This document shows positions 43,685 through 52,719 of a stretch of DNA of 64,000 bases, piece after piece. The DNA is taken from contig NZ_CP086111.1 in assembly GCF_016806835.2 (NCBI RefSeq), positions 3,775,471 through 3,839,470 of the forward strand, written 5' to 3'. The DNA is from Skermanella rosea. Lineage in GTDB: Bacteria > Pseudomonadota > Alphaproteobacteria > Azospirillales > Azospirillaceae. The position numbers were made by a program, and so were the translations under genes. The first letter of the stretch is position 1. Each line of letters begins with the position of its first letter. The notes beneath the pieces are model-generated. The model ran no database searches, was not told the DNA's origin, and saw nothing but the letters and a program-made list of their open reading frames with translations.

Positions 43685-44740
43685 TCAAGCTTTCGCCAGC
43701 GCCCGCGCGTCGGCGATCATGCGGTCCACGTCCTCGGCCGAGGTGTTCCAGGCGGTCACCAACCGCACCACCGGGCCGTCCCAGCGGTAGAAGGCATAGC
43801 CCCGCTCCAGCAGGCCGGCGGTGACCGGCTCGGGCAGGCTGATGAAGATCTCGTTGGCTTCCACCGGGTCGCGCAGGTCGGCGCCGGGGAGTGCCGCGAG
43901 GCCGGCGGCGAGGCGGTCGGCCATGGCGTTGGCGTGGGTCGCGAGGCGCAGCCACAGGCCGCCTTCCAGATAGGCGTCGAGCTGGGCCGACAGGAAGCGC
44001 ATCTTGCTGAACAGGTGGCCGGCGCGCTTGCGGCGGAAAGCGAAGCTTCGGGCCAGCTCCGGCTTGAAGAAGACCACCGCCTCGGCGGCCAGGGCGCCGT
44101 TCTTGGTGGCGCCGAACGACAGCACGTCCACGCCGGCGCGCCAGGTCAGGTCGGCGGGGGAGCAGCCCAGGCGCGCCACGGCGTTGGCGAAGCGGGCGCC
44201 GTCCATGTGGACCGGCAGGCCGTGGGACCGGGCCACCTCGGACAGGGCCGCGACCTCGGCGGGGGTATAGACCGTGCCGGATTCGGTCGCCTGGGTCAGC
44301 GTCACCGCCGCCGGCTGGACATGGTGGACGACGCCGGCGCCCGCCTTCTCCAGGGTCGCGCGCAGGGTCGCGGGCTCGATCTTGCCGCCGGGGCCGGGAA
44401 GGCCGACCAGCTTGGCGCCGGCGGTGAACATCTCCGGGGCGCCGCATTCGTCGGTGTTGACGTGGGACATTTCATGGCAGTAGACCGCGCCGTAAGGCGG
44501 CGCCAATGCTGCCAGGGCCAGGGCGTTGGCCGCCGATCCGGTCGCCACGGGGAAGGCCGCCACCTCGTGGTCGAACAGGGCGGACAGCTTTTCCGACACG
44601 CGGGCCGTCAGCGGATCCTCGCCATAGGACGGCGTCGGGCCGCTTGAGGCGGCGACGAGGGCTTCGAGGATTTCCGGCGCGGCGCCGGTCACGTTGTCAC
44701 TGGTGAAGTTCACGGGACTCTGATCCGGTGTTGCGGGCAA
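43685..44740 (-). CDS. ltaE: low-specificity L-threonine aldolase
   Basis: 351 residues. A fold-type I PLP enzyme: N-F-T-S-D-N-V-T-G-A at the N-terminus, P-T-P-S-Y-G-E-D-P, A-T-G-S-A-A-N phosphate site, H-M-D-G-A-R-F-A-N-A with the PLP Asp, and S-F-G-A-T-K-N-G with the Schiff-base Lys. It cleaves threonine to glycine and acetaldehyde. The start at 44740 gives the family-typical length. It lies beside the tRNA-Glu gene in the same direction. Confidence 0.92.
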   Translation of the reverse strand: MPATPDQSPVNFTSDNVTGAAPEILEALVAASSGPTPSYGEDPLTARVSEKLSALFDHEVAAFPVATGSAANALALAALAPPYGAVYCHEMSHVNTDECGAPEMFTAGAKLVGLPGPGGKIEPATLRATLEKAGAGVVHHVQPAAVTLTQATESGTVYTPAEVAALSEVARSHGLPVHMDGARFANAVARLGCSPADLTWRAGVDVLSFGATKNGALAAEAVVFFKPELARSFAFRRKRAGHLFSKMRFLSAQLDAYLEGGLWLRLATHANAMADRLAAGLAALPGADLRDPVEANEIFISLPEPVTAGLLERGYAFYRWDGPVVRLVTAWNTSAEDVDRMIADARALAKA

Positions 44741-44788
44741 GATCGACTGTATGCTGGAATGATACAGTATAACGGGGTGTGATGGGCA

Positions 44789-45169
44789 TCATTGGCGCGG
44801 GGCGGCAGGCCGGGCATCGTCGGGGCTTGTTTCGCCGGCTGGTGTTCCGCTGGCCGGGCCGGTCGTGACGGTCGCGGTCACGGCACCGTTCCGGGGGTCG
44901 AGGACGTAGAGGCGGTCGCCCTGCCCGCCGGGCAGGCGCACGCTGAAGACGACCCGGCTGCCGGACGGCACCACGGTTTCGATGGTGGCGCCCTCGGGCA
45001 GGCCCAGGGCGGTTTCGGGGATTCCGCCCGGCGGCGGGGGCGGCGGAGCGCCCGGCTCCGCCCGGCGTTCGGGATCGGTCATGCGGTTGTAGACCTCATA
45101 GCCGATGAAGACGAACCCAGCGGCGATGAAGAGGCCCATGATGACGAGGAAGGCTTTTAGTGCCCGCAC
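44789..45169 (-). CDS. small single-span membrane protein beside rluD
   Basis: 126 residues: one membrane helix (about 5-24), then a Pro-rich linker (A-P-P-P-P-P-P-G), and a C-terminal beta-strand region (R-V-V-F-S-V-R-L-P-G-G-Q-G-D-R-L-Y-V-L-D-P-R-N-G). A small protein of this kind lies next to rluD in many alphaproteobacteria (I believe DUF6476, not certain). It is divergent from rluD and their 5' ends are 23 bases apart or overlap, depending on the rluD start. Confidence 0.75.
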   Translation of the reverse strand: MRALKAFLVIMGLFIAAGFVFIGYEVYNRMTDPERRAEPGAPPPPPPGGIPETALGLPEGATIETVVPSGSRVVFSVRLPGGQGDRLYVLDPRNGAVTATVTTGPASGTPAGETSPDDARPAAPRQ

Positions 45170-45192
45170 GATCGAGGTCCAGTCTGTTGAAG

Positions 45193-46254
45193 ATGACGGC
45201 TGACGAAGAGGACGAGATGGAAGATCCGGACGGCGAAGCCGATCCGGAGGGCGAGCCGTTCAGCTTCACCGCGGCCGAGGCGGACCGGGGCGAACGGCTG
45301 GACAAGCTTCTGGCCTGCGGGCTCGACGGCCTGTCGCGCACCCGTATCCGCTCGCTGATCGACCAGGGTCGGGTTTCGAGTCTCGGCCGGACGATAGCCG
45401 ACCCGTCATTGCGGGTCAAACCCGGCCAGACCTTCGACGTCTTGGTGCCTGAGCCGGAACCGGCGCTCCCCGTTCCCCAGGAAATCCCGCTCGCCGTCGT
45501 CTACGAGGACGACGACCTGCTGGTGATCGACAAGCCCGCCGGCATGGTGGTCCATCCGGCCGCGGGCAACGCCGACGGGACGCTGGTCAACGCCCTGCTC
45601 TGGCACTGCGGCGACCGGCTGTCCGGCATCGGCGGCGTGCGCCGGCCCGGCATCGTCCACCGGCTCGACAAGGAGACCAGCGGGCTGATGGTGGTGGCGA
45701 AGAACGACCTGGCGCATGGCGGCCTCGCCGCCCAGTTCGCCGACCGGTCGCTCAGCCGCACCTACCACGCGGTCGTGGCCGGAGTCCCCTCCCCCGCCCG
45801 GGGCGAGATCACCGGCGACATCGGGCGCAGCCCGGCGGACCGCAAGAAGATGGCCGTCGTCTCCGGCGGCAAGCCCGCGCTGACCCGCTACCGCGTGCTG
45901 AAGGCGTTCGGAACCTGGGCGTCGCTCGTGGAATGCACGCTGGCGACGGGGCGGACACATCAAATAAGGGTGCATATGACCCATGTCGGACATCCCTTGA
46001 TCGGCGATCCTGTCTATGGTGTCCGTAAAACTGGTATCAAGGGCGCATCCAAGGGAATCGGACCCGGGGCCGCGTCCGCCAAGGCCCGCGGACTCCCGGA
46101 ACCGGTTCGGGACGCGGTTGTTGCACTGGGAAGACAGGCCCTGCACGCCGTGGCGCTGCGGTTCAACCACCCGCGCGACGCCCGGCCGATGCAGTTCGAA
46201 TCCGAATTACCTTTGGACATCCAAAGGTTAATAGGCAGCTTGGAATCGATTTAA
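45193..46254 (+). CDS. rluD: RluD-family 23S rRNA pseudouridine synthase
   Basis: 353 residues from the ATG at 45193; a GTG at 45160 and an ATG at 45217 are alternatives, the last with GAGG 5 bases upstream. It has an N-terminal S4 RNA-binding domain (R-L-D-K-L-L-A, L-S-R-T-R-I-R-S-L-I-D-Q-G-R-V) and the pseudouridine synthase domain with the catalytic Asp in H-R-L-D-K-E-T-S-G. R-T-H-Q-I-R-V-H and G-D-P-V-Y-G follow. It modifies 23S rRNA uridines (helix 69 in E. coli). It lies directly before rpoH, an arrangement common in alphaproteobacteria. Confidence 0.92.
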   Translation: MTADEEDEMEDPDGEADPEGEPFSFTAAEADRGERLDKLLACGLDGLSRTRIRSLIDQGRVSSLGRTIADPSLRVKPGQTFDVLVPEPEPALPVPQEIPLAVVYEDDDLLVIDKPAGMVVHPAAGNADGTLVNALLWHCGDRLSGIGGVRRPGIVHRLDKETSGLMVVAKNDLAHGGLAAQFADRSLSRTYHAVVAGVPSPARGEITGDIGRSPADRKKMAVVSGGKPALTRYRVLKAFGTWASLVECTLATGRTHQIRVHMTHVGHPLIGDPVYGVRKTGIKGASKGIGPGAASAKARGLPEPVRDAVVALGRQALHAVALRFNHPRDARPMQFESELPLDIQRLIGSLESI

Positions 46255-46315
46255 AACTATACCTGAGCTGTCAAGTGGGGTATTATGGTCGGAAAGGCCG
46301 AGCCCCGGATGGGTC

Positions 46316-46338
46316 GGTCCCCGCGGCGGTCGGGGACC
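46316..46338 (+). promoter_or_regulatory. hairpin in the rpoH leader
   Basis: GGTCCCCG (46316-46323), 7-base loop, CGGGGACC (46331-46338): a perfect 8-bp GC stem, 49 bases before the rpoH start codon and about 60 bases after rluD. It could end rluD transcription or shape the rpoH leader. No T run follows, so a leader role is at least as likely. Confidence 0.45.
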
Positions 46339-46387
46339 AAGGTTACTCAGGCACGAAAAACCACCGCCCGAAGAGAGGGGCTAGAAA

Positions 46388-47272
46388 ATGTCGAACACTC
46401 CCAGCGTTCCGGTGATCAGTTCCGAAGGCAATCTGGCCCGTTACCTTCAGGAAATCCGCAAGTTCCCCATGCTCGAGCCGCAGCAGGAGTTCATGCTCGC
46501 CAAGTCCTGGCGCGAGCACGGCGACACCGAGGCCGCGCACAAGCTGGTGACCAGCCATCTGCGGCTGGTGGCGAAGATCGCCATGGGCTACCGGGGTTAC
46601 GGCCTGCCGCTGTCGGAGCTGATCTCGGAAGGCAATGTCGGCATGATGCAGGCGGTCAAGCGGTTCGACCCGGACCGCGGCTTCCGGCTGGCGACCTACG
46701 CCATGTGGTGGATCCGGGCCGCCATCCAGGAATACATCCTGCACAGCTGGTCGCTGGTCAAGATGGGCACCACGGCCGCGCAGAAGAAGCTGTTCTTCAA
46801 CCTGCGCAAGCTGAAGGGCCAGATGCAGGCGATCGACGAGGGCGACCTGTCGCCGGAGCACGTGACGCAGATCGCGACCAAGCTCGACGTGCCGGAACAG
46901 GACGTGGTCAACATGAACCGCCGCCTGGCCAGCCCCGACCATTCGCTGAACGCGCCGCTGCGCGCCGACAGCGAGGGCGAATGGCAGGACTGGCTGGTCG
47001 ACGAGCAGGACACCCAGGAGATCCACCTGGCCGAGCGGGAGGAGCTGAGCAAGCGCCGCGCCCTGCTGAAGAGCGCCATGACCAACCTGAACGAGCGCGA
47101 GCGGCATATCCTGACCGAGCGGCGCCTGCGCGACGAGCCGACCACGCTGGAGGACCTGTCGCAGCATTACGGCATCAGCCGCGAGCGGGTGCGCCAGATC
47201 GAGGTCCGGGCGTTCGAGAAGCTCCAGAAGAACATCAAGAACGCGGCGATCGAGCAGCGGCTGGCCCAGTAG
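46388..47272 (+). CDS. rpoH: RNA polymerase heat-shock sigma factor (sigma-32)
   Basis: 294 residues. All RpoH marks are present: region 2 with L-I-S-E-G-N-V-G-M-M-Q-A-V-K-R-F-D-P and F-R-L-A-T-Y-A-M-W-W-I-R-A-A-I-Q-E-Y-I-L; the RpoH box Q-K-K-L-F-F-N-L-R; and region 4 with L-N-E-R-E-R-H-I-L and Y-G-I-S-R-E-R-V-R-Q-I-E. It directs transcription of heat-shock genes. A ribosome-binding site (GAGAGGGGC) is present a few bases before the ATG. It follows rluD after 133 bases. Confidence 0.97.
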   Translation: MSNTPSVPVISSEGNLARYLQEIRKFPMLEPQQEFMLAKSWREHGDTEAAHKLVTSHLRLVAKIAMGYRGYGLPLSELISEGNVGMMQAVKRFDPDRGFRLATYAMWWIRAAIQEYILHSWSLVKMGTTAAQKKLFFNLRKLKGQMQAIDEGDLSPEHVTQIATKLDVPEQDVVNMNRRLASPDHSLNAPLRADSEGEWQDWLVDEQDTQEIHLAEREELSKRRALLKSAMTNLNERERHILTERRLRDEPTTLEDLSQHYGISRERVRQIEVRAFEKLQKNIKNAAIEQRLAQ

Positions 47273-47283
47273 GGCCGGCCGCC

Positions 47284-47763
47284 CTACTCCTCCGGCTTCT
47301 CCTCCTCGACGATGCCGCTGACTTCCGGCCCCCATTCGGCGATCAGTTCCTGCTGCTCGCCGAGCCTTTTGGCGATGCGGTTCTCGGCGCGGAGCGTGAT
47401 CCAGCCCGCCACCGCGGGCGGGATCCCGTAATAGAGCGCCCAGCCCATCCCGGCGGCGCCGTACATGACCAGCCAGGCGAAGGGGTCCGACATCACCTTG
47501 GACAGTGCCCCCATGGTGTGGCCGCCCTGCCATAGGCTGATGACGAAGGCGACCACCCCGACGAAGTTCAGCGCCCCCACGGTCATGGGCGCCGTCTTGT
47601 CCGGGTCGCGGTCCACCACATAGGCGACCGCGGTCGGGATCATGCCGACCGCCAGCAGGATCGCGCTCGGCAGGAAGATCAGTCCCGCCGGGAACAGGAT
47701 CACCAGCGCGGTCACCATGCCGCTGGAATCGCCCTTGCGCCTCTTTCCGCTTTCCCGGCTCAT
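47284..47763 (-). CDS. hypothetical integral membrane protein coupled to the kinase-like gene
   Basis: 159 residues with three or four membrane helices (about 15-45, 60-82, 95-118) and an acidic C-terminal tail (E-E-E-K-P-E-E). The start overlaps the stop of the kinase-like gene as ATGA, so the two are made together. It has no motif I recognise. It is convergent with rpoH, 11 bases apart. Given the coupling and the membrane anchor of the kinase-like protein, a membrane partner is likely. Confidence 0.75.
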   Translation of the reverse strand: MSRESGKRRKGDSSGMVTALVILFPAGLIFLPSAILLAVGMIPTAVAYVVDRDPDKTAPMTVGALNFVGVVAFVISLWQGGHTMGALSKVMSDPFAWLVMYGAAGMGWALYYGIPPAVAGWITLRAENRIAKRLGEQQELIAEWGPEVSGIVEEEKPEE

Positions 47764-49808
47764 CGCAGCATCACCATGTAGACGGCGATGCCGACCAGGG
47801 CCACGGTGGCGAAGACGCTGGATACCACCGCCGCCGCCTGCCGACCGGAGCTCTCGGCGATCTCCGTGCGGTTCGCGATCTCCCGCTTCAGCTTCTCGAC
47901 CTCCCGTCCGGCGATCTGGAACTCACGCCGCGCCCGGGCGAACTCGATCTCGTCCTTGCGGATCGCCGCCGGATCGTCGATCAGCTTCAGCAGGCCCAGC
48001 AGGTTCCCCTCGGCCGCCGTCCGCGCCGCCTCGCCGCGCAGCTTGGCGCGGTGTGGACGGCTGTGGAAGCGGTCGATCGCCGGGCCGATCAGGTCGATCA
48101 TCCAGCCGCACAGGTTCGGCAGGCTGGCCGGCCCGTAGCGCTTCTGCACCTCGGCCAGGACGTTGACCATGGCCGAGATGCGGCGCAGCGTCTCCCCGCT
48201 GGGCGTGGTCAGCGCGATCAGCCGCTCGTCCAGCTTGCGGTAGCGCGCGATCAGGAAAGCCGCGACGTGGCGGTCGATCGGCTCGCGCGGGCGGCCGGGC
48301 TGGCCCGCGACCTCCTCCAGCGCGGTCAGCAGCTCGTTGGCGCTGGTCACCATGTGGTTGCGGACCATGGGGCTGAAGCAGGGCTGCATCGGGTTCAGCT
48401 CGTACAGCACCCGTTCGATGCCGTAGCCGGAGCCGAGCCGTTCCAGCAGGGTGCGCAGCGCGTCGAAGGTCTGGCTGAGGGGCACGTACTCGGCCTTGAA
48501 CTCGCTCTGCATGCCGACCCAGAACATCGGCAGCTGGGCGGAGATCGCCTCGCCCAGCGCCTGGTAGCCCTCGTTGCGGGCGAAGGCCTCGGCCATGGCG
48601 GTGCCGAAGCCGTCGATCATGACCGACTTCTGCTTGTACCGGATGGGCGCCGGCGGATCGAGCGCGATGCAGACCCGGGCGACCAGCCGCTCCTCGAAGT
48701 TGCCGCCCTTGTTGGCGCCGGCCGAATCGACCGCGGTCGCCACCGCCTCGGCGCGCGCCTCGTCGCCCAAGCTGCGGCGCAGCCAGCGGTCCAGGTCGCC
48801 GTTCTCGATCACCGGGACGGCCGCGGCCGGGTTCCTGGCGAAGACCCGCGCCAGCCCGCGGCAGTGCCAATAGGTCGCCCCGGAGAACTCGAAGGGCCGC
48901 GCCGCCTTGCGTGGCACCTGCGGCTGCTTGGGGCTCAGCCGCCGGCCGCTCAGCCAGAGATCCAGGTCGTTCAGGGTCCAGCGCATCTTGGGGTCGTCGG
49001 CCAGCAGCCCGCGCAGCGGCTCCATCAGGTTGAGCGACAGCCGCGCCGTGCCGACCAGCGCCGGATAGGTCCCGCGGTCCAGCTTGGCCTGGAGCATCGC
49101 CTCGTCGTCCAGGTGGCGCACGGGGTTGCGGCCCAGGAACAGCAGCAGGACGGTGACGCCCAGCGCGTAGAGGTCGTCGGCGGTGGTCCCGGTTCCCCGC
49201 CCCGATGGCTGCGCCATGCTGCGCTCGATCGTCAGGAACAGCGGCGCCTGCCCGAAGGAGGTCACGGTCGAGACGCATTCGCCCAGCATCACGCCCGCCG
49301 TACCCTGGTCGCGCAGGAAGATGTTGGTCGGGCGGATGTCGCCGTGGACGATGCCCCGGCTGGACAGCTCGCGGAGCGCCGAGGCGAGCGGCTGGATCAC
49401 CGCGCGGGTGATCTGCTCCTCCGTCATCTGCTCGCGGGTGTCGTTCAGGCTGTTCATCAGCCGGCGCCCGCCGGGATTCTCCAGGATGAAGACGACCCGC
49501 TTCAGCCCGTCGAGCGGCCAGTCGACCACGCCCCACTCGACCATGCGCATCAGGGCGACATGCTCGACCCCGCGGATGCCGGACAGCAGGTCCATGCGGG
49601 CGGGCACCCCCGACGTCGCGACGATCGCGAAGACCTCCATCCTGCGGTCGCGGAGCGCGCGCACGGCATAGGCCTTGCCAGCCGGCCCGTCCAGGGCGGG
49701 CAGCGGGTTTCCGGGCTGTATCTCGAATCGCCCGGCCAGCGAGACGGGCTCGACGTCGCGACCGGCGGGGCCGGATCCAGGGGCGGTGGCTTGGGCGGCG
49801 GTCGCCAT
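47760..49808 (-). CDS. membrane-anchored kinase-like protein without DFG (probable pseudokinase)
   Basis: 682 residues. The first 300 residues follow the eukaryotic-type protein kinase fold: A-Y-A-V-R-A-L (VAIK position with Arg instead of Lys, about 50), the catalytic-loop block I-V-H-G-D-I-R-P-T-N (155-161), and a long activation area with D-D-L-Y-A-L-G-V-T-V. The DFG triad is absent; L-G-E (175-177) stands there. Residues 300-660 are helical and unassigned, with a coiled-coil-like stretch at about 620-655, and a single membrane helix (about 660-680) ends the protein. The catalytic Asp of H-G-D remains, so weak activity cannot be excluded. The upstream region carries a perfect 16-bp palindrome. 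Confidence 0.8.
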   Translation of the reverse strand: MATAAQATAPGSGPAGRDVEPVSLAGRFEIQPGNPLPALDGPAGKAYAVRALRDRRMEVFAIVATSGVPARMDLLSGIRGVEHVALMRMVEWGVVDWPLDGLKRVVFILENPGGRRLMNSLNDTREQMTEEQITRAVIQPLASALRELSSRGIVHGDIRPTNIFLRDQGTAGVMLGECVSTVTSFGQAPLFLTIERSMAQPSGRGTGTTADDLYALGVTVLLLFLGRNPVRHLDDEAMLQAKLDRGTYPALVGTARLSLNLMEPLRGLLADDPKMRWTLNDLDLWLSGRRLSPKQPQVPRKAARPFEFSGATYWHCRGLARVFARNPAAAVPVIENGDLDRWLRRSLGDEARAEAVATAVDSAGANKGGNFEERLVARVCIALDPPAPIRYKQKSVMIDGFGTAMAEAFARNEGYQALGEAISAQLPMFWVGMQSEFKAEYVPLSQTFDALRTLLERLGSGYGIERVLYELNPMQPCFSPMVRNHMVTSANELLTALEEVAGQPGRPREPIDRHVAAFLIARYRKLDERLIALTTPSGETLRRISAMVNVLAEVQKRYGPASLPNLCGWMIDLIGPAIDRFHSRPHRAKLRGEAARTAAEGNLLGLLKLIDDPAAIRKDEIEFARARREFQIAGREVEKLKREIANRTEIAESSGRQAAAVVSSVFATVALVGIAVYMVMLR

Positions 49809-50140
49809 CAGGTCGCAGGGGTCCCGGCATGCAAACAGCGTCGGGACCAGCTTGGCCCGGCGACCGATAAGGAAGCGTTAAGGTCTTTCCCCTGGAACCA
49901 TCGCCGCCCGACCCGACCGGTCGGGTTACGCCGGCAACCAAATCCGGCCCCTGGCGTTTATTGTCACCATTTTATCCGAAGAACACGGCTACGGTGCCAT
50001 ATTGCTCCTTCGGCGCTGATCCGACAGCCTGTATGAAACTTGACCGACGGGTCCCTGTCCTGGCAGGTCCCTGGCCCTGAACACTGCGGAAGACCGGCGC
50101 CGCGCGACGTGCGCGCCCAAGAACTGGAGGCACCAGAACC
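49809..50140. other. 332-base divergent intergenic region
   Basis: No gene. It separates the kinase-like gene (left) from the peptide transporter operon (right) and carries a 16-bp palindrome at 49911-49926. GGAGG lies 10 bases before the binding-protein ATG at 50141. Confidence 0.55.
49911..49926. promoter_or_regulatory. perfect 16-bp palindrome
   Basis: ACCCGACCGGTCGGGT is fully self-complementary. It lies 103 bases before the kinase-like gene start and 215 bases before the transporter operon. It may be an operator for either. Confidence 0.4.
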
Positions 50141-51739
50141 ATGGAAAAGCGCACCGATGGGAGCTTTCCCGCCACCACCCCGCCGGGCCCGACGGCCGAA
50201 GGCGCCACCCGCCGCCAGTTCCTCGCCGGAGCGTCGTCGCTGGCCCTGGGGGTCGCATTCGGCCTCGCCGGGGCGGCGGCCTGGCCGGTCGCGGCCTCCG
50301 CGCAGGGCACGCCCCGGCGCGGCGGCTCGCTCAAGATCGCGGTACCGGCCGCCACCTCGATCGACCCGGTCCGGCTGAACAGCTCGGGCGGCATCGCGAT
50401 CGTCCAGCAGGTCGCGGAATACCTGGTCTATGCCGAGCCCGACCTGACGCTGCGCCCGGTGCTGGCGACCTCGTGGGAGCCGAGCGAGGGCGGCAAGGTC
50501 TGGACCTTCGCGCTGCGCCGGGGGGTCAAGTTCCACGACGGGCGCCCGCTGACCGCCGACGACGTGGTCGCCACCTTCCAGCGGCTGGTCGATCCGGCCA
50601 ACGCCTCGCCGGCCGCCGGCGCCATGCCGTTCCTCAAGAAGGAGGGCGTCGCCAAGGTGGACGACCACACCGTCCGCTTCACGCTCGACCGGCCGATCGG
50701 GACCTTCCCCTACTTCACCCACACCTACAATTGCGTGATCCTGCCGGCCGACTATGCCGGCAACTTCGCCGAGAAGCCGATCGGCACCGGGCCGTTCAAG
50801 CTGGTCTCCTACCGGCCGCAGGAAGGGGCGAAGTTCGAGCGCAACGCCGACTACTGGGACCAGCCCAAGCCCTATCTGGACCGGCTGGAGATCCAGACCT
50901 TCGAATCGCCGCAGCCGATGGTGCTGGCGCTCCAGTCCGGCGACGTCCAGGTGGTTCAGCAGCTGAGCTACATCGACGCCCAGGGCATCCGGAACGACCC
51001 GAACATAGCCCTGATCCAGGCAGACGCCGCCGACCACCGGCAGCTGTGCATGCGGACCGACATGAAGCCGTTCGACGACAAGCGGGTCCGGCAGGCGGTC
51101 GCCCTCTGCTTCGATCGTCCGGCCATGGTCCGCGGGCTCCTGGGCGGGCTTGCCGACGTCGCCAACGACCATCCGATCGCGCCCATATATCCGGAGAAGA
51201 TCGAGCTGGCGCAGCGCCAGGCCAACATCGCCCAGGCGCGCCAGCTGCTGGCCGACGCGGGGTACCCCCAGGGCTTCCCGATCGACCTCTATACCCATCA
51301 GTACCTGGAACTGCCGCAATACGCCGCCTTGGCCCAGCAGATGCTGGCGCCGGCCGGGATCAAGGTGAACCTGAAGGTAGAGCCGACCAACCTCTATTAC
51401 AATCATTGGACGGAGGTCGGCTTCGGCCTGACGGACTGGACCAGCCGCCCGGTCGCGGCGCAGATCCTGGCGCAGTCCTTCCGCGGCGACGCCGAATGGA
51501 ACGCCGCCCACTGGAAGAACGAGGCGTTCGACACCCTGCTCGCCCGGTTCGAGGCGGAGCCGGACGTGGCGCAGCGCGGCAAGCTGGGTTCCGAGATGGC
51601 GGCGATCCTCAACGACGAGGTCCCGGCCGTCATCGCCTATTTCAACAAGAACCTGCGGGCGGCGCGCACCGGCGTGAAGGGCCTGACCGGCAGCATGTCC
51701 AACTATCTCGACATGGCCCAGACCTGGCTGGACGCCTGA
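50141..51739 (+). CDS. peptide/nickel-type ABC transporter substrate-binding protein, Tat-exported
   Basis: 532 residues. The N-terminus carries a twin-arginine signal (T-R-R-Q-F-L-A-G, then a hydrophobic stretch, about 22-55). The mature part is a family 5 extracellular solute-binding protein (cluster C): G-G-S-L-K-I-A-V, F-H-D-G-R-P-L-T-A-D-D-V-V-A-T-F, G-T-G-P-F-K-L-V and Y-P-Q-G-F-P-I-D. These bind oligopeptides, nickel, opines or sugars. Together with the two permeases and the double ATPase downstream it makes one complete Dpp/Opp-type importer; the ligand is unknown. Confidence 0.9.
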   Translation: MEKRTDGSFPATTPPGPTAEGATRRQFLAGASSLALGVAFGLAGAAAWPVAASAQGTPRRGGSLKIAVPAATSIDPVRLNSSGGIAIVQQVAEYLVYAEPDLTLRPVLATSWEPSEGGKVWTFALRRGVKFHDGRPLTADDVVATFQRLVDPANASPAAGAMPFLKKEGVAKVDDHTVRFTLDRPIGTFPYFTHTYNCVILPADYAGNFAEKPIGTGPFKLVSYRPQEGAKFERNADYWDQPKPYLDRLEIQTFESPQPMVLALQSGDVQVVQQLSYIDAQGIRNDPNIALIQADAADHRQLCMRTDMKPFDDKRVRQAVALCFDRPAMVRGLLGGLADVANDHPIAPIYPEKIELAQRQANIAQARQLLADAGYPQGFPIDLYTHQYLELPQYAALAQQMLAPAGIKVNLKVEPTNLYYNHWTEVGFGLTDWTSRPVAAQILAQSFRGDAEWNAAHWKNEAFDTLLARFEAEPDVAQRGKLGSEMAAILNDEVPAVIAYFNKNLRAARTGVKGLTGSMSNYLDMAQTWLDA

Positions 51740-51749
51740 GGGGGCGGGC

Positions 51750-52706
51750 ATGCTCCGCTTCCTCGGGCGCCGCGTCCTGCTGGTCCTGGTGACGCTGGCG
51801 GTGGCGTCGATCCTGATCTTCGCCATCACCAACGTGCTGCCCGGCGACGTCGGGCGCATCATCCTGGGGCCATTCGCGCCCCAGGACGCGGTCGAGCGGC
51901 TGAACGCCGAGCTGGGCGCCGACCGGCCGCTTGCGGTCCGCTACGCCGAGTGGCTGGCCGGCGTGGTACGGGGCGACTGGGGCCGGTCCTACGCCTTCGA
52001 CACCGCCGTTCTCCCCCTGGTGGCGGAACGGCTGGGCCGCTCCCTCCTGCTGGCGGGCAGCGGCCTTGCCGTGCTGGTCCCGCTGGCGGTCGCGGCCGGC
52101 GTGGCCGCGGCGCGGCGGGAAGGCGGGCTGTTCGACAGGGTCCTGTCGATCGTCGGACTGGCGGTCGGAGCCCTGCCGGAGTTCGTCACCGGGGTCTTCC
52201 TGATCCTGGTTTTCGGCATCTGGCTGGGATGGCTGCCGATCCAGGCCCTGCCGCCCGAAGGCGCCGGACCGTTGACCGTGGCGGCCCATCTGGTGCTGCC
52301 GGTCGGCTGTCTGGTGCTTCTTCTGTTCGCCTACCTGTTCCGGATGACCCGGGCCAGCATGATCGAGGCCCTGGCGTCGGACTATACAAGGACCGCCGTG
52401 CTGAAGGGGCTGCCGCAGCGGACCGTGATCCGGCGCCACGTCCTGCGCAACGCGCTGCTGCCGACCATCACCGTGATCGGCGCCCAGATCGGCTGGCTGG
52501 TCGGCGGCCTCGTGGTGGTCGAGACGCTGTTCAAGTATCCCGGCATCGGCAGCCTGATCCATTTCGCGGCGACCAACAAGGATATCCCGCTGCTGGTCGG
52601 CTGCTCGCTCGCCATCACCTTCGTGTTCGCCCTGGGCAACCTGGCGGCGGATCTCCTCTATGCCGCGCTGAATCCACGGGTACGCCATGGCCGTAACGCT
52701 CACTGA
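51750..52706 (+). CDS. DppB-type ABC permease
   Basis: 318 residues with six membrane helices. Family blocks: F-L-G-R-R-V-L-L-V-L-V at the start, N-V-L-P-G-D-V, and the EAA loop with R-M-T-R-A-S-M-I-E-A-L-A-S-D-Y-T-R-T-A-V-L-K-G-L. It starts 10 bases after the binding-protein gene. It forms the channel with the DppC-type subunit. Confidence 0.92.
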   Translation: MLRFLGRRVLLVLVTLAVASILIFAITNVLPGDVGRIILGPFAPQDAVERLNAELGADRPLAVRYAEWLAGVVRGDWGRSYAFDTAVLPLVAERLGRSLLLAGSGLAVLVPLAVAAGVAAARREGGLFDRVLSIVGLAVGALPEFVTGVFLILVFGIWLGWLPIQALPPEGAGPLTVAAHLVLPVGCLVLLLFAYLFRMTRASMIEALASDYTRTAVLKGLPQRTVIRRHVLRNALLPTITVIGAQIGWLVGGLVVVETLFKYPGIGSLIHFAATNKDIPLLVGCSLAITFVFALGNLAADLLYAALNPRVRHGRNAH

Positions 52707-52719
52707 CCGAAGGAGCCGG

